Origin: an uncultured Clostridia bacterium
GTDB lineage: Bacteria > Bacillota > Clostridia > TANB77 > CAG-508
Assembly: GCA_904419095.1 (NCBI GenBank)
Contig: CAJFQT010000006.1
Location: 1 to 26,311 of the forward strand
Length of the DNA stretch: 26,311 nt
Direction: 5' to 3'
Part shown: positions 1 to 9,052 of the stretch, piece by piece
Layout: every line of letters starts with the position of its first letter
Numbering within the stretch: position 1 is the first letter of the stretch
Made by a program: the position numbers and the translations under genes
Notes under the pieces: model-generated
What the model was told of the DNA's origin: nothing
Database searches by the model: none
The model's input: only the letters and a program-made list of their open reading frames with translations

Positions 1-1
1 A

Positions 2-1666
2 AATTTTTTAATGTCAGTAGCAACATTAGGAGCTTTTGGAATAGGAGAATATCCAGAAGCAGTTGCAGTAATGCTATTTTATCAAATAGGAGAACTATTC
101 CAAGATTATGCAGTTGATAAATCAAGAAAATCAATCTCTAGCCTAATGGATATAAGACCAGATTTTGCAAATATATATAGAAATGAAAAAATAGAAAAAG
201 TAAATCCTGAAGAAGTAAAAATAGGAGAAACAATAATAGTCAAACCAGGAGAAAAGATCCCATTAGATGGACATATAATAGACGGAAAAACAAGTATAGA
301 CACAAAAGCACTGACCGGAGAATCAATACCAAAAGACGTCATAGAAGGAGATGAAGTACTTAGTGGATGCATTAATTTAACTGGAGCAATAAAAATACAA
401 GTAACAAAGGAATATGGAGAATCTACAGTAAGCAAAATATTAGATTTAGTCGAAAATGCAAGTAGTAGAAAATCAAAATCTGAAAATTTCATAACAAAAT
501 TCGCAAAATACTACACACCAATTGTAGTTATAATTGCAGTAATACTTGCAATTATTCCACCATTAATTATAAAAGGGGCAAGTTTTACAGAATGGCTATA
601 TAGAGCACTATCATTTTTAGTAGTATCTTGTCCATGCGCATTAGTTATTTCAATACCATTAAGTTTCTTTGGAGGAATAGGTGGAGCATCTAAAATAGGA
701 ATCCTTGTAAAAGGTAGTAACTACTTAGAAGCTCTTGCTAACACAGAAATAGCAGTATTTGATAAAACAGGTACTTTAACAAAAGGTGTTTTTGAAGTAC
801 AGAAGGTAAATGCAATTGGAGTGACAAAAGAAGAATTATTAGAAATTGCAGCATATGGAGAAAATTATTCTAATCATCCAATTTCAAAATCAATAAAACA
901 AGCATATAATAAAAAAATAGATGAAAGTCAAATTATGAATGTGCAAGAATTATCTGGTTTGGGAATTGAAGCAAAAATTAAAAATCAAAATGTTTTACTT
1001 GGAAACGAAAAATTAATGAATGAAAAAGGAATTGAGTTCGAAAAATGTAAAGATATAGGAACAATATTATATATAGCCATTGAAGGAAAATATGCAGGAT
1101 ATATATTGATTAGAGATAAGATAAAAGAAGACTCTAAGAAAACAATAGAAGAGCTAAAAAGAAACGGTATAAAACAAACAGTAATGCTTACAGGAGATAG
1201 GAAAAACGTCGGAGAAGCAGTAGCAAAAGAAATAGGCATTGACAATGTATATACAGAGTTATTACCGGATGAAAAAGTAAAAAAAGTAGAAGAATTATTA
1301 AAAACAAAAACAGAAAAAGGAAAATTAGCTTTTGTTGGAGATGGAATTAATGATGCACCAGTACTAACATTAGCAGATATAGGAATTGCAATGGGAGGTC
1401 TAGGAGCCGATAGTGCAATTGAGGCAGCAGATATAGTAATCATGACAGATGAACCTTCAAAAATCATAAAAGCAATTAAAATTTCTAAAAAAACAATGAG
1501 GATAGTTAAAGAAAATATAGTATTTGCTATTTTCGTAAAAATAGCGGTTTTAATATTAACAGCATTTGGATTATCAACAATGTGGGAAGCCGTGTTTGCA
1601 GATGTGGGGGTTTCAATTATTGCAATTATTAATGCTTTTAGAGCTTTGCATACTAAGAATATATAA
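2..1666 (+). CDS. Zn/Cd/Pb-exporting P1B-2-type ATPase, 5' end outside the window
   Basis: This is a membrane pump that exports a divalent soft metal at the cost of ATP. The frame is open to the window edge, so the N-terminal metal-binding region and first helices are missing and the Met at 11 is internal. Counting from that Met, I see the actuator TGES at 102-105, the membrane CPC at 207-209, the phosphorylation motif DKTGT at 251-255, the HP of the nucleotide domain at 289-290 and GDGINDAP at 443-450. The last helices carry a Lys at about 510 and a DVG at 531-533, the Lys plus DxG pair typical of the Zn2+/Cd2+/Pb2+ subgroup rather than the Cu+ subgroup. It is followed by a strong hairpin, so it is probably not cotranscribed with csoR. 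Exact metal specificity cannot be fixed from sequence alone. Confidence 0.93.
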   Translation, partial: NFLMSVATLGAFGIGEYPEAVAVMLFYQIGELFQDYAVDKSRKSISSLMDIRPDFANIYRNEKIEKVNPEEVKIGETIIVKPGEKIPLDGHIIDGKTSIDTKALTGESIPKDVIEGDEVLSGCINLTGAIKIQVTKEYGESTVSKILDLVENASSRKSKSENFITKFAKYYTPIVVIIAVILAIIPPLIIKGASFTEWLYRALSFLVVSCPCALVISIPLSFFGGIGGASKIGILVKGSNYLEALANTEIAVFDKTGTLTKGVFEVQKVNAIGVTKEELLEIAAYGENYSNHPISKSIKQAYNKKIDESQIMNVQELSGLGIEAKIKNQNVLLGNEKLMNEKGIEFEKCKDIGTILYIAIEGKYAGYILIRDKIKEDSKKTIEELKRNGIKQTVMLTGDRKNVGEAVAKEIGIDNVYTELLPDEKVKKVEELLKTKTEKGKLAFVGDGINDAPVLTLADIGIAMGGLGADSAIEAADIVIMTDEPSKIIKAIKISKKTMRIVKENIVFAIFVKIAVLILTAFGLSTMWEAVFADVGVSIIAIINAFRALHTKNI

Positions 1667-1673
1667 CAATTTT

Positions 1674-1719
1674 AAATTGTACTTAACAAGAATCTGATTT
1701 TAGTTAAGTACAATTTTTA
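1674..1719 (+). terminator. Rho-independent terminator after the P1B-2 ATPase
   Basis: A perfect 14-bp stem (arms 1674-1687 and 1703-1716) with a 15-nt loop starts 8 nt after the stop codon. It ends in a T-rich stretch. Confidence 0.85.
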
Positions 1720-1811
1720 TAAAAATAGATTTTATCAATATTTGGTGCCAAAAGAAATATAATCGTTTGAACTAATTGAAAATACTGAATAAAAAAATAT
1801 ATACCCCCATA

Positions 1812-1840
1812 TTTACAATATACCCTATTAGGTATACAAT
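1812..1840 (+). promoter_or_regulatory. Promoter of csoR-copZ-copA with embedded CsoR-like operator
   Basis: A -35 TTTACA (1812-1817) and -10 TACAAT (1835-1840) are separated by 17 bp. A perfect inverted repeat TATACC-CTATTA-GGTATA (1819-1836) fills the spacer and overlaps the -10. Its AT-flanked CC...GG form resembles known CsoR operators, so apo-CsoR would block RNA polymerase until Cu(I) binds. A second possible promoter, TTGAAA (1776-1781) with 16 bp to TATATA (1798-1803), lies just upstream. The promoter that sets the start point is not known. Confidence 0.7.
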
Positions 1841-1859
1841 ATAGAAGGTGGTGAAGTAA

Positions 1860-2144
1860 ATGGAAAATAAAAAAACACATAGGACTGAAGACGAAAAAAA
1901 GATTATAAGAAACAGAATAAGTAGAATTGAAGGGCAATTAAGAGGCGTAAAAAGAATGATAGAAGAAGATGTATATTGTAAAGATGTATTGATACAATTA
2001 TCAGCAATTGAGAACTCAGTTAAAAGTCTATCAAATCACATTTTAGAAAATCATCTATACAATTGTGTTAGTAAAGATATTGAAAAAGGAAATTTTGAAA
2101 TTATAGATGAATTAATTGCTTTATTTAAAAAATTTAATAATTAA
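1860..2144 (+). CDS. csoR: Copper-sensing repressor, CsoR/FrmR (DUF156) family
   Basis: This is a 94-aa all-helical DNA-binding repressor expected to release DNA when Cu(I) binds. The family core starts near residue 19 (NRISRIEGQLRGVKRM). The metal ligands are visible as C40, H65 and C69, the Cys-x24-His-x3-Cys spacing of Cu(I)-sensing CsoR rather than the formaldehyde or nickel-sensing relatives. A ribosome binding site AGGTGGTG at 1846-1853 supports the start. It is the first gene of an operon with copZ and copA, and a palindrome in its own promoter suggests autoregulation. Assignment to the family is firm. Cu(I) as the inducer is inferred from the ligand pattern and neighbours. Confidence 0.93.
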   Translation: MENKKTHRTEDEKKIIRNRISRIEGQLRGVKRMIEEDVYCKDVLIQLSAIENSVKSLSNHILENHLYNCVSKDIEKGNFEIIDELIALFKKFNN

Positions 2145-2224
2145 AAATATAAGGAGCGATTTGACATATATTTTTAATCTTACCGCTACTTATTTAAAAA
2201 TATAATAATTAGGAGGTAATGAAA

Positions 2225-2443
2225 ATGAAAGAAACAATATTAAAAGTAAATGGAATGGTTTGTGGAGGATGTGAAAATAGAGTAAAAAATGCTTTAAATC
2301 AATTAGAAGGAATATCAAAAGTTGAAGCTGATTATAACACAGGAATTGTAAAAGTAACATCTAGTGAAAATGTAAAAAAAGAACAAATGGAAGAAATTAT
2401 AGAAGATATAGGTTTTGAGGTAGAAAAGGAAGGATATGTATGA
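2225..2443 (+). CDS. copZ: CopZ-like copper chaperone (HMA domain)
   Basis: This is a single HMA (ferredoxin-like) domain of 72 aa that carries Cu(I) to the CopA pump and to CsoR. The metal site GMVCGGC lies in loop 1, about residues 10-16. I prefer the ATG at 2225 to the one at 2219, because AGGAGG at 2211-2216 is only 2 nt from the first but 8 nt from the second. The stop overlaps the copA start (ATGA at 2440-2443), which indicates translational coupling. The 74 nt between csoR and copZ hold no clear promoter. Confidence 0.92.
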   Translation: MKETILKVNGMVCGGCENRVKNALNQLEGISKVEADYNTGIVKVTSSENVKKEQMEEIIEDIGFEVEKEGYV

Positions 2444-4642
2444 AAAAAATAATTCTATCAATAGAAGGAATGACTTGCAGTGCTTGTTCAAATGGACTTG
2501 AAAAATATTTAAATAAACAAGATGGAATAAAAGAAGCATCAGTTAATCTAGTGATGGCAAATACTAGTATCATATATGATGAAAAAAAATTAAATATTGA
2601 AAATCTGAACGAATTTGTAAAAAAAGCTGGATTTAAAAGTTTAGGAGAATTTAAAGAAATTAAAACCGAAAAAAAGAGTAAACGAGAAAAAATCAAGTTT
2701 ATAATTTTTACAATTTTGGCAATTATATTTATGTATATAGCAATGGGACATATGATCAATTTACCAACATTAGACTTTATAGATATTAACAAAAACCCAA
2801 TAGGATATACAAGTTGTTTATTTATTTTTGCAATTGCTTTTATCATTTATGGATTTGATATTTTAAAAAATGGATATAAAAATTTAATACATAAAACACC
2901 AAATATGGATACATTAGTTGGAATAGGTGTTTTAAGTAGTTTTCTTTATAGTGTATATAATATGATTTCTATTTTCCAAGGAAAGAATAGTGCAATACAC
3001 AATCTATATTTTGAATCAGTTGCAATGGTAATATATTTTGTAAAACTAGGAAGATATCTAGATGGAATAAGCAAAGACAAAACAAAAGAAGCAATTCAAA
3101 AGTTAGTAAAAATTACACCAGAACAAGCAACTATCAAAAGAGATGGAAAAGAAAAAACAGTTACAATAGATGAAGTAAAAAAAGGAGATATTGTAATCAG
3201 TAAGCCAGGAGAAAGAATCTCTGTTGATGGAGAAATAGTAGAAGGAAAAACACATTTAGATGAATCATTCATCACAGGAGAAAGCAAACCAACAACTAAA
3301 GGAATAGGAGAAAAAGTAATTGCAGGAAGCATAAATTATGATGGATATATAGAATATAAAGCAGAAAAAATAGGAAAAGAATCAACAATATCAGAAATAG
3401 TAAAACTAGTAGTAGAAGCAAGTAATACAAAAGCACCTATTGCAAAAATAGCGGATAAAGTTTCAAGTTATTTTGTACCAATAGTTATCTTAATTGCAAT
3501 TCTAACATTTATAGCATACCTAATATTAGGACACGATTTTGCAAATAGTTTAATTGTATTTGTAACAATTTTAGTTGTAGCTTGCCCATGTAGTCTAGGA
3601 CTTGCAACACCACTTGCAATTGTAGTTTCAGAAGGGTTATGTGCAAATAATGGAATATTAGTTAAAAAAAGTGAAATATTAGAAAATGCACAAAAAATAG
3701 ATACAATAGTATTTGATAAAACAGGAACATTAACATATGGAATATTAAAAATATCTGAAATAAAAAACTATAGTAATATAAAAGATGAAGAATTACTACA
3801 ATTAGTAGGAAGTATAGAAAGCAAATCAACTCACCCTATAGGAAGAGCATTCACAAGTTACTTAGAAGAAAATAAAATAAAAGGATTAGAAGTAAAAGAG
3901 TTTGGAAATGTTAGCGGATATGGAATAGTAGGAACGGTTAACAATCAAAAAATGATTATAGGAAATGCAAAAATTCTGGAAAGTTATAACATCGAAAATA
4001 AATATGAAAAAGACGAATTAGAATTGTCTAAAAAAGGAAATAGTATTGTATATGTAGTTCAGAATAACAATATAATTGCATTAATAGGAGTAAACGATAT
4101 AATTAGAAAAAATGTAAAAGAAGTAATACAAAAATTAAATCAAAATAAAATAGAAACCATTATGCTAACAGGTGACAACAAAGAAACAGCAGAAAAAATT
4201 GCAAAAGATATAGGAATAACAAAAGTGATATCAAATGTATTACCAGCAGAAAAAACAGAAATGATTAAAAAATTAAAGAAAGAAAACAAAAATGTTATGA
4301 TGTGTGGAGACGGAATAAATGACAGCCCAGCACTAGCAACAGCAGACATAGGTGTAAGTATAAAAAGTGGCACAGATATAGCAATGGACTCAGCCGATGT
4401 TATTCTTACTAGAAATGATTTAGATAGTATAATAAAATTAATCAATATCAGTAAGAAAACTATAAAAATTATAAAACAAAACTTATTCTGGGCATTTTTT
4501 TATAATATATTAATGATACCAATTGCAATGCGGAGTATTAAAACCACTAGGAATAGCAATAAACCCTATGATTGCAAGTATCGCAATGGTATTTAGCAGT
4601 TTAACTGTAATTGCAAATACTTTGAGATTAAAAAATACATAA
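2440..4642 (+). CDS. copA: Cu(I)-exporting P1B-1 ATPase CopA, needing a +1 frame change at a CGG codon (4531-4533)
   Basis: This is a membrane Cu(I) exporter. Visible in order are an HMA domain with GMTCSAC (10-16), TGES (279-282), the transmembrane CPC (382-384), DKTGT (426-430), HP (465-466), GDGINDSP (623-630) and the TM7 Tyr-Asn (688-689). At codon 698 the frame reads CGG and then runs into an unrelated tail ending at 4596 (718 aa). Dropping the C at 4531 gives Met-Gly-Val-Leu-Lys-Pro and continues through the last helix to a TAA at 4640-4642 (733 aa). That helix contains AMVFSSL, the M-x2-S-S Cu(I) site of P1B-1 pumps, so the shifted frame is clearly the functional one. The gene may be read by +1 frameshifting, be a recent pseudogene, or contain a sequencing error. 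The same CGG-A arrangement recurs twice in uvrA. Confidence 0.88.
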
Positions 4643-4769
4643 TAAAAATAATGAATTAATAAATGAGGCAAGACCTAAAAAATTAAAAAAATGGTTAGAA
4701 AGTATTGACTCGACTGAAAAGGAATACTCAAAAATAGAAGAACTCATAAATAATTTTAACCAAAATTAA
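4632..4769 (+). pseudogene. Possible 3' remnant of a small gene, unknown
   Basis: A frame with no start codon is open from 4632 to a TAA at 4767-4769. It reads as a charged, helix-like peptide, including ARPKKLKKWLESIDSTEK. It overlaps the end of the shifted copA frame. It may be the tail of a decayed gene or chance. No family is recognised. Confidence 0.2.
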
Positions 4770-4775
4770 TAATAA

Positions 4776-4817
4776 AAAAGGGCTATAGTAAAAATATTTT
4801 ACAATATAGCCCTTATT
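4776..4817 (+). terminator. Bidirectional terminator between copA and the Crp/Fnr gene
   Basis: GGGCTATA (4780-4787) pairs with TATAGCCC (4805-4812), and an inner GTAAAA pairs with TTTTAC with a 2-nt bulge. A-rich and T-rich flanks on both sides let it serve both converging transcripts. Confidence 0.8.
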
Positions 4818-4832
4818 TTAATGCTATGAAGT

Positions 4833-5465
4833 TTATTTATATAGCAATATAATTCTCCTATTTTTCATTTCAATAATTTTATCATCTTTCAAATGTTTTA
4901 ATTCTCTAAACATAGCAGACCTATTTACAGCAATATAATCAGCTAAATCTTTTAGAGAGAAAGGTAAAAGAATTGATTTTGAAAGAGTCTTTTTATACTC
5001 AATTTCAAAAAACTCTAACAATTTATCTCTTATTTGCTTTTTTTCTAAAATTTTTACTCTTTCATTTCTTTCTTTCAATTTAATACTAGTTATATTAAAC
5101 AAATTTTGTAAAAAAATATTAAAGTAACTATATTTTAAATTTTGTTCATTTAAAAGCTTATTATAATCAATGACCAACACTTCAGTAGGGTCAATAGCAA
5201 TTATTTGGCAGTTGTCATCATTAGTTGCAGAGATATTTGTTCCAAATAAGCTATTTTTATATAAATTTTCCATTACAATCTCATTACCAGTATATTCAAT
5301 ATAAAGTATTTGTGCATATCCACTTAAAATAATTGCAATAATATTCTCGTGTTTAATAGTGGGCAAAATCTCTTCATTCTTGTTATATTTATACATATGA
5401 ACACCTAATAAATTAAATAATCTACTTATTTGAGACTTGGATAAATTGTCAAAAGGGCTATTCAT
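4833..5465 (-). CDS. Crp/Fnr-family transcription regulator
   Basis: This is a 210-aa one-component regulator. The N-terminal two thirds form a cyclic-nucleotide-binding-like beta barrel. A long dimerisation helix follows, and a winged HTH sits near the C-terminus (LKDLADYIAVNRSAMFREL), typical of HTH_Crp. There is no N-terminal Cys cluster as in Fnr, so an Fe-S oxygen sensor is not indicated, and the effector is unknown. I chose the ATG at 5465-5463 because a GGTG lies 6 nt before it. An upstream extension in the open frame is hydrophobic and not family-like. It is divergent from nrdDG, so control of anaerobic deoxynucleotide synthesis or of itself is plausible but inferred. Confidence 0.87.
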   Translation of the reverse strand: MNSPFDNLSKSQISRLFNLLGVHMYKYNKNEEILPTIKHENIIAIILSGYAQILYIEYTGNEIVMENLYKNSLFGTNISATNDDNCQIIAIDPTEVLVIDYNKLLNEQNLKYSYFNIFLQNLFNITSIKLKERNERVKILEKKQIRDKLLEFFEIEYKKTLSKSILLPFSLKDLADYIAVNRSAMFRELKHLKDDKIIEMKNRRIILLYK

Positions 5466-5481
5466 AAACATCACCAAAATT

Positions 5482-5520
5482 ATTTTAACAAAAATTTTAA
5501 AAAGGTGCAAGTGCAACTTG
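5482..5520 (-). promoter_or_regulatory. Promoter of the Crp/Fnr gene with overlapping palindrome
   Basis: On the minus strand, a -35 TTGCAC (5510-5505) and -10 TAAAAT (5487-5482) are 17 bp apart. An inverted repeat CAAGT-GCA-ACTTG (5508-5520) overlaps the -35 and also lies upstream of nrdD. It could be the regulator's own operator. No convincing consensus nrdD promoter is seen; an AT-rich TATATA/TATAAG at 5535-5544 is the best -10 candidate. Confidence 0.5.
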
Positions 5521-5583
5521 TAATAAAAAAAAATTATATATAAGATTAGGTCATAAAAAATAATAAGAGGAGGAACAAAAGAG

Positions 5584-7776
5584 ATGAAAATTGTAAAAAG
5601 AGATGGACACATAGTAGACTACGATCCAGAGAAAATTAGAGTTGCAATAGGTAAAGCAAACGAAGAAGTAAAGGGAAGAGAAAAAGCAACAAAGGAAGAA
5701 ATAAAAGAAATTATTAAATACATTGAAGATTTAAACAAGAAGAGAATTTTAGTAGAAGACATACAAGATATAATTGAACAAAAATTAATGGAATTTGGTA
5801 AATATCAATTAGCAAAAAAATATATTACATATAGATATACAAGAGAATTGGTTAGAAAAGCAAATACAACAGACCAAACTATTAAAGAATTAATAGAAGG
5901 TGAAAATGAATATTGGAACAATGAAAATGCAAACAAAAATGCTGAAGTAGTAACAACACAAAGAGATTATTTAGCAGGAATTACAAGTACAGATATCACA
6001 AGAAGATTTTTATTACCAGAAGATATAGTAAAAGCACACGATGAAGGAATTATACACTTCCATGATGCAGATTATTTTGCACAAAATGCTTTACACAACT
6101 GTGAATTAATCAACTTAGATGATATGTTACAAAATGGAACAGTTATAAATGGAGTTATGATAGAGAAACCACATAGATTTATAACAGCAGCAACAATTGC
6201 AACACAAATAATATTAGCAGTTACCTCTTCAAGTTATGGTGGAGCAACAGTATCACTTACACACTTAGCACCATTTGTAAGATTAAGTTATGAAAAATAT
6301 TATAAAAAATACGAAGAAAGAAATTTAAGCAAAGAAGATTGCGAAAAATTCGCTATGCAAGATACTAAAAAAGAAGTTGAAGATGGAGTACAAACATTCA
6401 ATTATCAAGTAAACTCTATGACAAATACAAATGGACAAGCACCATTCTTATCAGTATGTATGTATTTAGGAGAAACAGATGAATATAAAGAAGAATTAGC
6501 TATGATAATAGAAGAATTCTTAAAACAAAGAATATTAGGATTTAAAAATGAAAAAGGTGTATATATAACACCAGCATTTCCAAAACTTCTATATATTCTT
6601 GAAGAAGATAATATACATGAAGACAGTAAATATTGGTATCTAACAAAACTAGCTGCTGAATGTACAGCAAAAAGAATGGTTCCAGACTATATTTCTGAAA
6701 AAGTAATGTTAGAATTAAAGAAAAATGAATATGGTGATGGAGATTGCTATCCATGTATGGGATGTAGATCATTCTTAACACCTGACAGAACAATGCACTT
6801 AGGAAACATAGCAAAAGCTAAAAACTATGTTGAAGGAAAAGGAAAATACTATGGTAGATTTAATCAAGGAGTTGTAACAATAAATTTACCAGATGTAGCA
6901 TTATCTTCTGAAGGAGATATGGATAAATTCTGGAAAATATTTGATGAAAGACTAGAATTATGCCATAAAGCATTACAAATAAGACATAAGAGATTAAGTA
7001 ATGTAACAAGTGATGTAGCACCTATACTTTGGCAACATGGAGCATTAGCAAGACTAGAAAAAGGTGAATCTATACATGAATTATTACATCATGGATATTC
7101 AACAATTTCACTTGGATATGCAGGATTATATGAATGTGTTAAATATATGACAGGACATTCACACACAGATAATGGAGAAGGTAAAGAATTTGGATTAAAA
7201 GTAATGCAACACTTAAATGACGCAACTAAAAAATGGAAAGAAGAAGAAGATATAGATTATTCAGTTTATGGAACACCAATTGAATCAACAACATATAAAT
7301 TTGCTAAATGTCTAAAAGAAAGGTTTGGAACAGTTAAAGGAATAACAGACAGAAATTATATTACAAATTCATATCACATTCCAGTATTTGAAGAAATAGA
7401 TGCATTTTCTAAATTAAAACTAGAAAGTGAGTTCCAAAAACTAAGTCCAGGAGGAGCAATTTCATATGTAGAAACACCAAATTTACAAAACAACTTAGAC
7501 GCGGTAATTGAAATTATCAAATTTATCTATGATAACATCATGTATGCAGAACTTAATACAAAATCAGATTACTGCCAAAAATGTGGATATACAGGAGAAA
7601 TATTAATAGATGATAATTTAGAATGGTATTGCCCTAACTGTGGAAATAAAGACCATAACACATTAAATGTTGCAAGACGTACATGTGGATATATAGGAAC
7701 AAATTTCTGGAATAAAGGAAGAACACAAGAAATAAAAGAAAGAGTATTACATATAGATAACAAGGTGGCTGATTAA
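5584..7776 (+). CDS. nrdD: Anaerobic (class III) ribonucleoside-triphosphate reductase
   Basis: This 730-aa oxygen-sensitive glycyl-radical enzyme reduces ribonucleoside triphosphates to deoxy forms. The N-terminal 90 residues are an ATP-cone allosteric domain (starting KIVKRDGHIVDYDPEKI). The central barrel follows, with the active-site region around C-Y-P-C-M-G-C-R. A C-terminal zinc ribbon uses C664, C667, C683 and C686, and the glycyl-radical motif RRTCGYIG places the radical at G702. AGGAGG at 5568-5573 supports the start. nrdG begins 1 nt after the stop, so the two form one operon. Length and motifs are normal. Confidence 0.97.
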   Translation: MKIVKRDGHIVDYDPEKIRVAIGKANEEVKGREKATKEEIKEIIKYIEDLNKKRILVEDIQDIIEQKLMEFGKYQLAKKYITYRYTRELVRKANTTDQTIKELIEGENEYWNNENANKNAEVVTTQRDYLAGITSTDITRRFLLPEDIVKAHDEGIIHFHDADYFAQNALHNCELINLDDMLQNGTVINGVMIEKPHRFITAATIATQIILAVTSSSYGGATVSLTHLAPFVRLSYEKYYKKYEERNLSKEDCEKFAMQDTKKEVEDGVQTFNYQVNSMTNTNGQAPFLSVCMYLGETDEYKEELAMIIEEFLKQRILGFKNEKGVYITPAFPKLLYILEEDNIHEDSKYWYLTKLAAECTAKRMVPDYISEKVMLELKKNEYGDGDCYPCMGCRSFLTPDRTMHLGNIAKAKNYVEGKGKYYGRFNQGVVTINLPDVALSSEGDMDKFWKIFDERLELCHKALQIRHKRLSNVTSDVAPILWQHGALARLEKGESIHELLHHGYSTISLGYAGLYECVKYMTGHSHTDNGEGKEFGLKVMQHLNDATKKWKEEEDIDYSVYGTPIESTTYKFAKCLKERFGTVKGITDRNYITNSYHIPVFEEIDAFSKLKLESEFQKLSPGGAISYVETPNLQNNLDAVIEIIKFIYDNIMYAELNTKSDYCQKCGYTGEILIDDNLEWYCPNCGNKDHNTLNVARRTCGYIGTNFWNKGRTQEIKERVLHIDNKVAD

Positions 7777-7777
7777 A

Positions 7778-8266
7778 ATGAGATATAATTTGATAAGAAA
7801 AATGGATATATCAAATGGACCAGGAGTAAGAGTATCAGTATTTATGCAAGGATGTAGTTTTCATTGTAAAAACTGTTTCAATCCAGAAACCTGGAACTTT
7901 GAAGGAGGTAAAGAATTTACAGATGATACAATAAACCAAGTTTTAGAATTATCTAATAAAGATCAAATAAAAGGATTATCAATATTAGGTGGAGAACCAA
8001 TGCATCCAAAAAATATTGAAGGAACAACAAAACTTGCAAAAGCATTTAAAGAAAAATATCCAAATAAAAACATATGGGTATGGTCTGGTTTTAAATTTGA
8101 CCAAGACCTAAAAGATAAAGAAGTCTTAAAATACATAGATGTTTTAGTAGATGGACAATATAAAGATGAATTACATGACTTTACATTGAAATGGAAAGGA
8201 TCATCAAATCAAAGAGTAATTGATGTTCAAAAGAGTATTAAATCAGGAAAAGTAATTGAAATCTGA
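7778..8266 (+). CDS. nrdG: Anaerobic ribonucleotide reductase activating enzyme (radical SAM)
   Basis: This 162-aa radical SAM enzyme uses a [4Fe-4S] cluster and S-adenosylmethionine to place the glycyl radical on NrdD. The cluster ligands are C26, C30 and C33 (CSFHCKNC), and the GGEP SAM-binding motif is near residue 75. The ribosome binding site AAGGTGG (7762-7768) lies inside the end of nrdD, so the pair is probably translated in a coupled way. It is followed by a strong terminator that closes the operon. Confidence 0.96.
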   Translation: MRYNLIRKMDISNGPGVRVSVFMQGCSFHCKNCFNPETWNFEGGKEFTDDTINQVLELSNKDQIKGLSILGGEPMHPKNIEGTTKLAKAFKEKYPNKNIWVWSGFKFDQDLKDKEVLKYIDVLVDGQYKDELHDFTLKWKGSSNQRVIDVQKSIKSGKVIEI

Positions 8267-8288
8267 TTTATTATAAATTAATTTTTGT

Positions 8289-8333
8289 AAAGAGAATATT
8301 TTTATTACTTAAGTAAGAATATTCTCTTTTTAT
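8289..8333 (+). terminator. Terminator of nrdDG
   Basis: Complementary arms AAAGAGAATATT (8289-8300) and AATATTCTCTTT (8318-8329) are followed by a T-rich run. Confidence 0.85.
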
Positions 8334-8448
8334 TGTATGTTACAATTCAGTATTGTATAAAGATAAGGAGTCCGAAAGATTGATATATAAATATTTTTTG
8401 TCAAAGACCCATAGGTAGACCCTAGCTATATTCTAACATATTTTTTAC

Positions 8449-8477
8449 TTGAAAAAATCAATAGAATATGGTAATAT
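8449..8477 (+). promoter_or_regulatory. Promoter of the four-helix membrane protein gene
   Basis: TTGAAA (8449-8454), a 17-bp spacer and TAATAT (8472-8477) lie about 68 nt before the start codon. The stretch 8334-8448 before it shows no clear gene. Confidence 0.6.
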
Positions 8478-8544
8478 TTTAAATATATATTTATTATAGA
8501 AGAGTAACTAGTAAACGATTATTTAATAGTAGGAGGAAAAGGTA

Positions 8545-9051
8545 ATGAAATTAAAAAAATGGTTAATTCGGCAAACAGAAAATCTTGAACAAGTAAAGAA
8601 AATGCAAAAAAAATTAATAAATTTGGGGCTTATTTCACTTATAGGATTTATATGTACAGGACTTATTTTGCCAAAGTTCCCAACATACTTTTGGGCAATA
8701 ACATTAATTACTTGTACTATTGGCTTTACAATATCTGCATTATTATCAGGAGTATTTTTTTTATTTAAAGAAACATTAGAAGCTATTATTAGAAACAAGG
8801 ATAAATTAGATGAAAACAAAATGATAAATGTTCTTTTTAGTGATTCCAAGTATAGTGAGATGATAGGCTTATATATAATAGCAATACCAATTGGAATTGT
8901 AAATGCTATACTCATGATATTTATCTTTAGAAGCGATAATATTTTGATTATAACTTTTAAGTCATTTTTGTATACACTAATTATGATAATAGTAGCGACT
9001 AAATTAGTTACAGTATTTTCAAAAAAGCTTCAAAACCATTTTAAATGTTAA
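8545..9051 (+). CDS. Hypothetical membrane protein with four predicted helices
   Basis: I do not recognise this 168-aa protein. It has a basic, amphipathic N-terminal 25 residues and hydrophobic segments at about 25-43, 49-74, 106-128 and 132-156. A charged 30-residue loop lies between the second and third, giving two hairpins. AGGAGG at 8531-8536, 8 nt before the ATG, makes the start firm. Codon 9 is CGG (8569-8571), very rare in this window. Here the zero frame must continue, because a +1 shift would stop after about eight more codons. The gene stands alone, with its own promoter in front and a giant hairpin directly behind. Confidence 0.75.
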   Translation: MKLKKWLIRQTENLEQVKKMQKKLINLGLISLIGFICTGLILPKFPTYFWAITLITCTIGFTISALLSGVFFLFKETLEAIIRNKDKLDENKMINVLFSDSKYSEMIGLYIIAIPIGIVNAILMIFIFRSDNILIITFKSFLYTLIMIIVATKLVTVFSKKLQNHFKC

Positions 9052-9052
9052 T

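Noticed and set aside
106..1467. Long minus-strand ORFs opposite the first ATPase gene.
   Set aside because: They mirror the P-ATPase codons, lack ribosome sites and have no family-like sequence.
2161..2205. A 14-codon TTG-started ORF after AAGGAG between csoR and copZ, with an isolated TTGACA and TATAAT.
   Set aside because: The two promoter-like hexamers are 34 bp apart, and the peptide has no recognisable feature; chance in AT-rich DNA is likely.
4531..4642. The copA frame break as the known programmed -1 frameshift of E. coli copA.
   Set aside because: That event lies early in the gene, is -1 and makes a short chaperone. Here the shift is +1, near the C-terminus, and there is a separate copZ gene.
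8390..8440. A GC-richer stretch with two AGACCC/GACCC copies before the membrane protein gene.
   Set aside because: The repeats are too short and imperfect to call an attachment site or operator.
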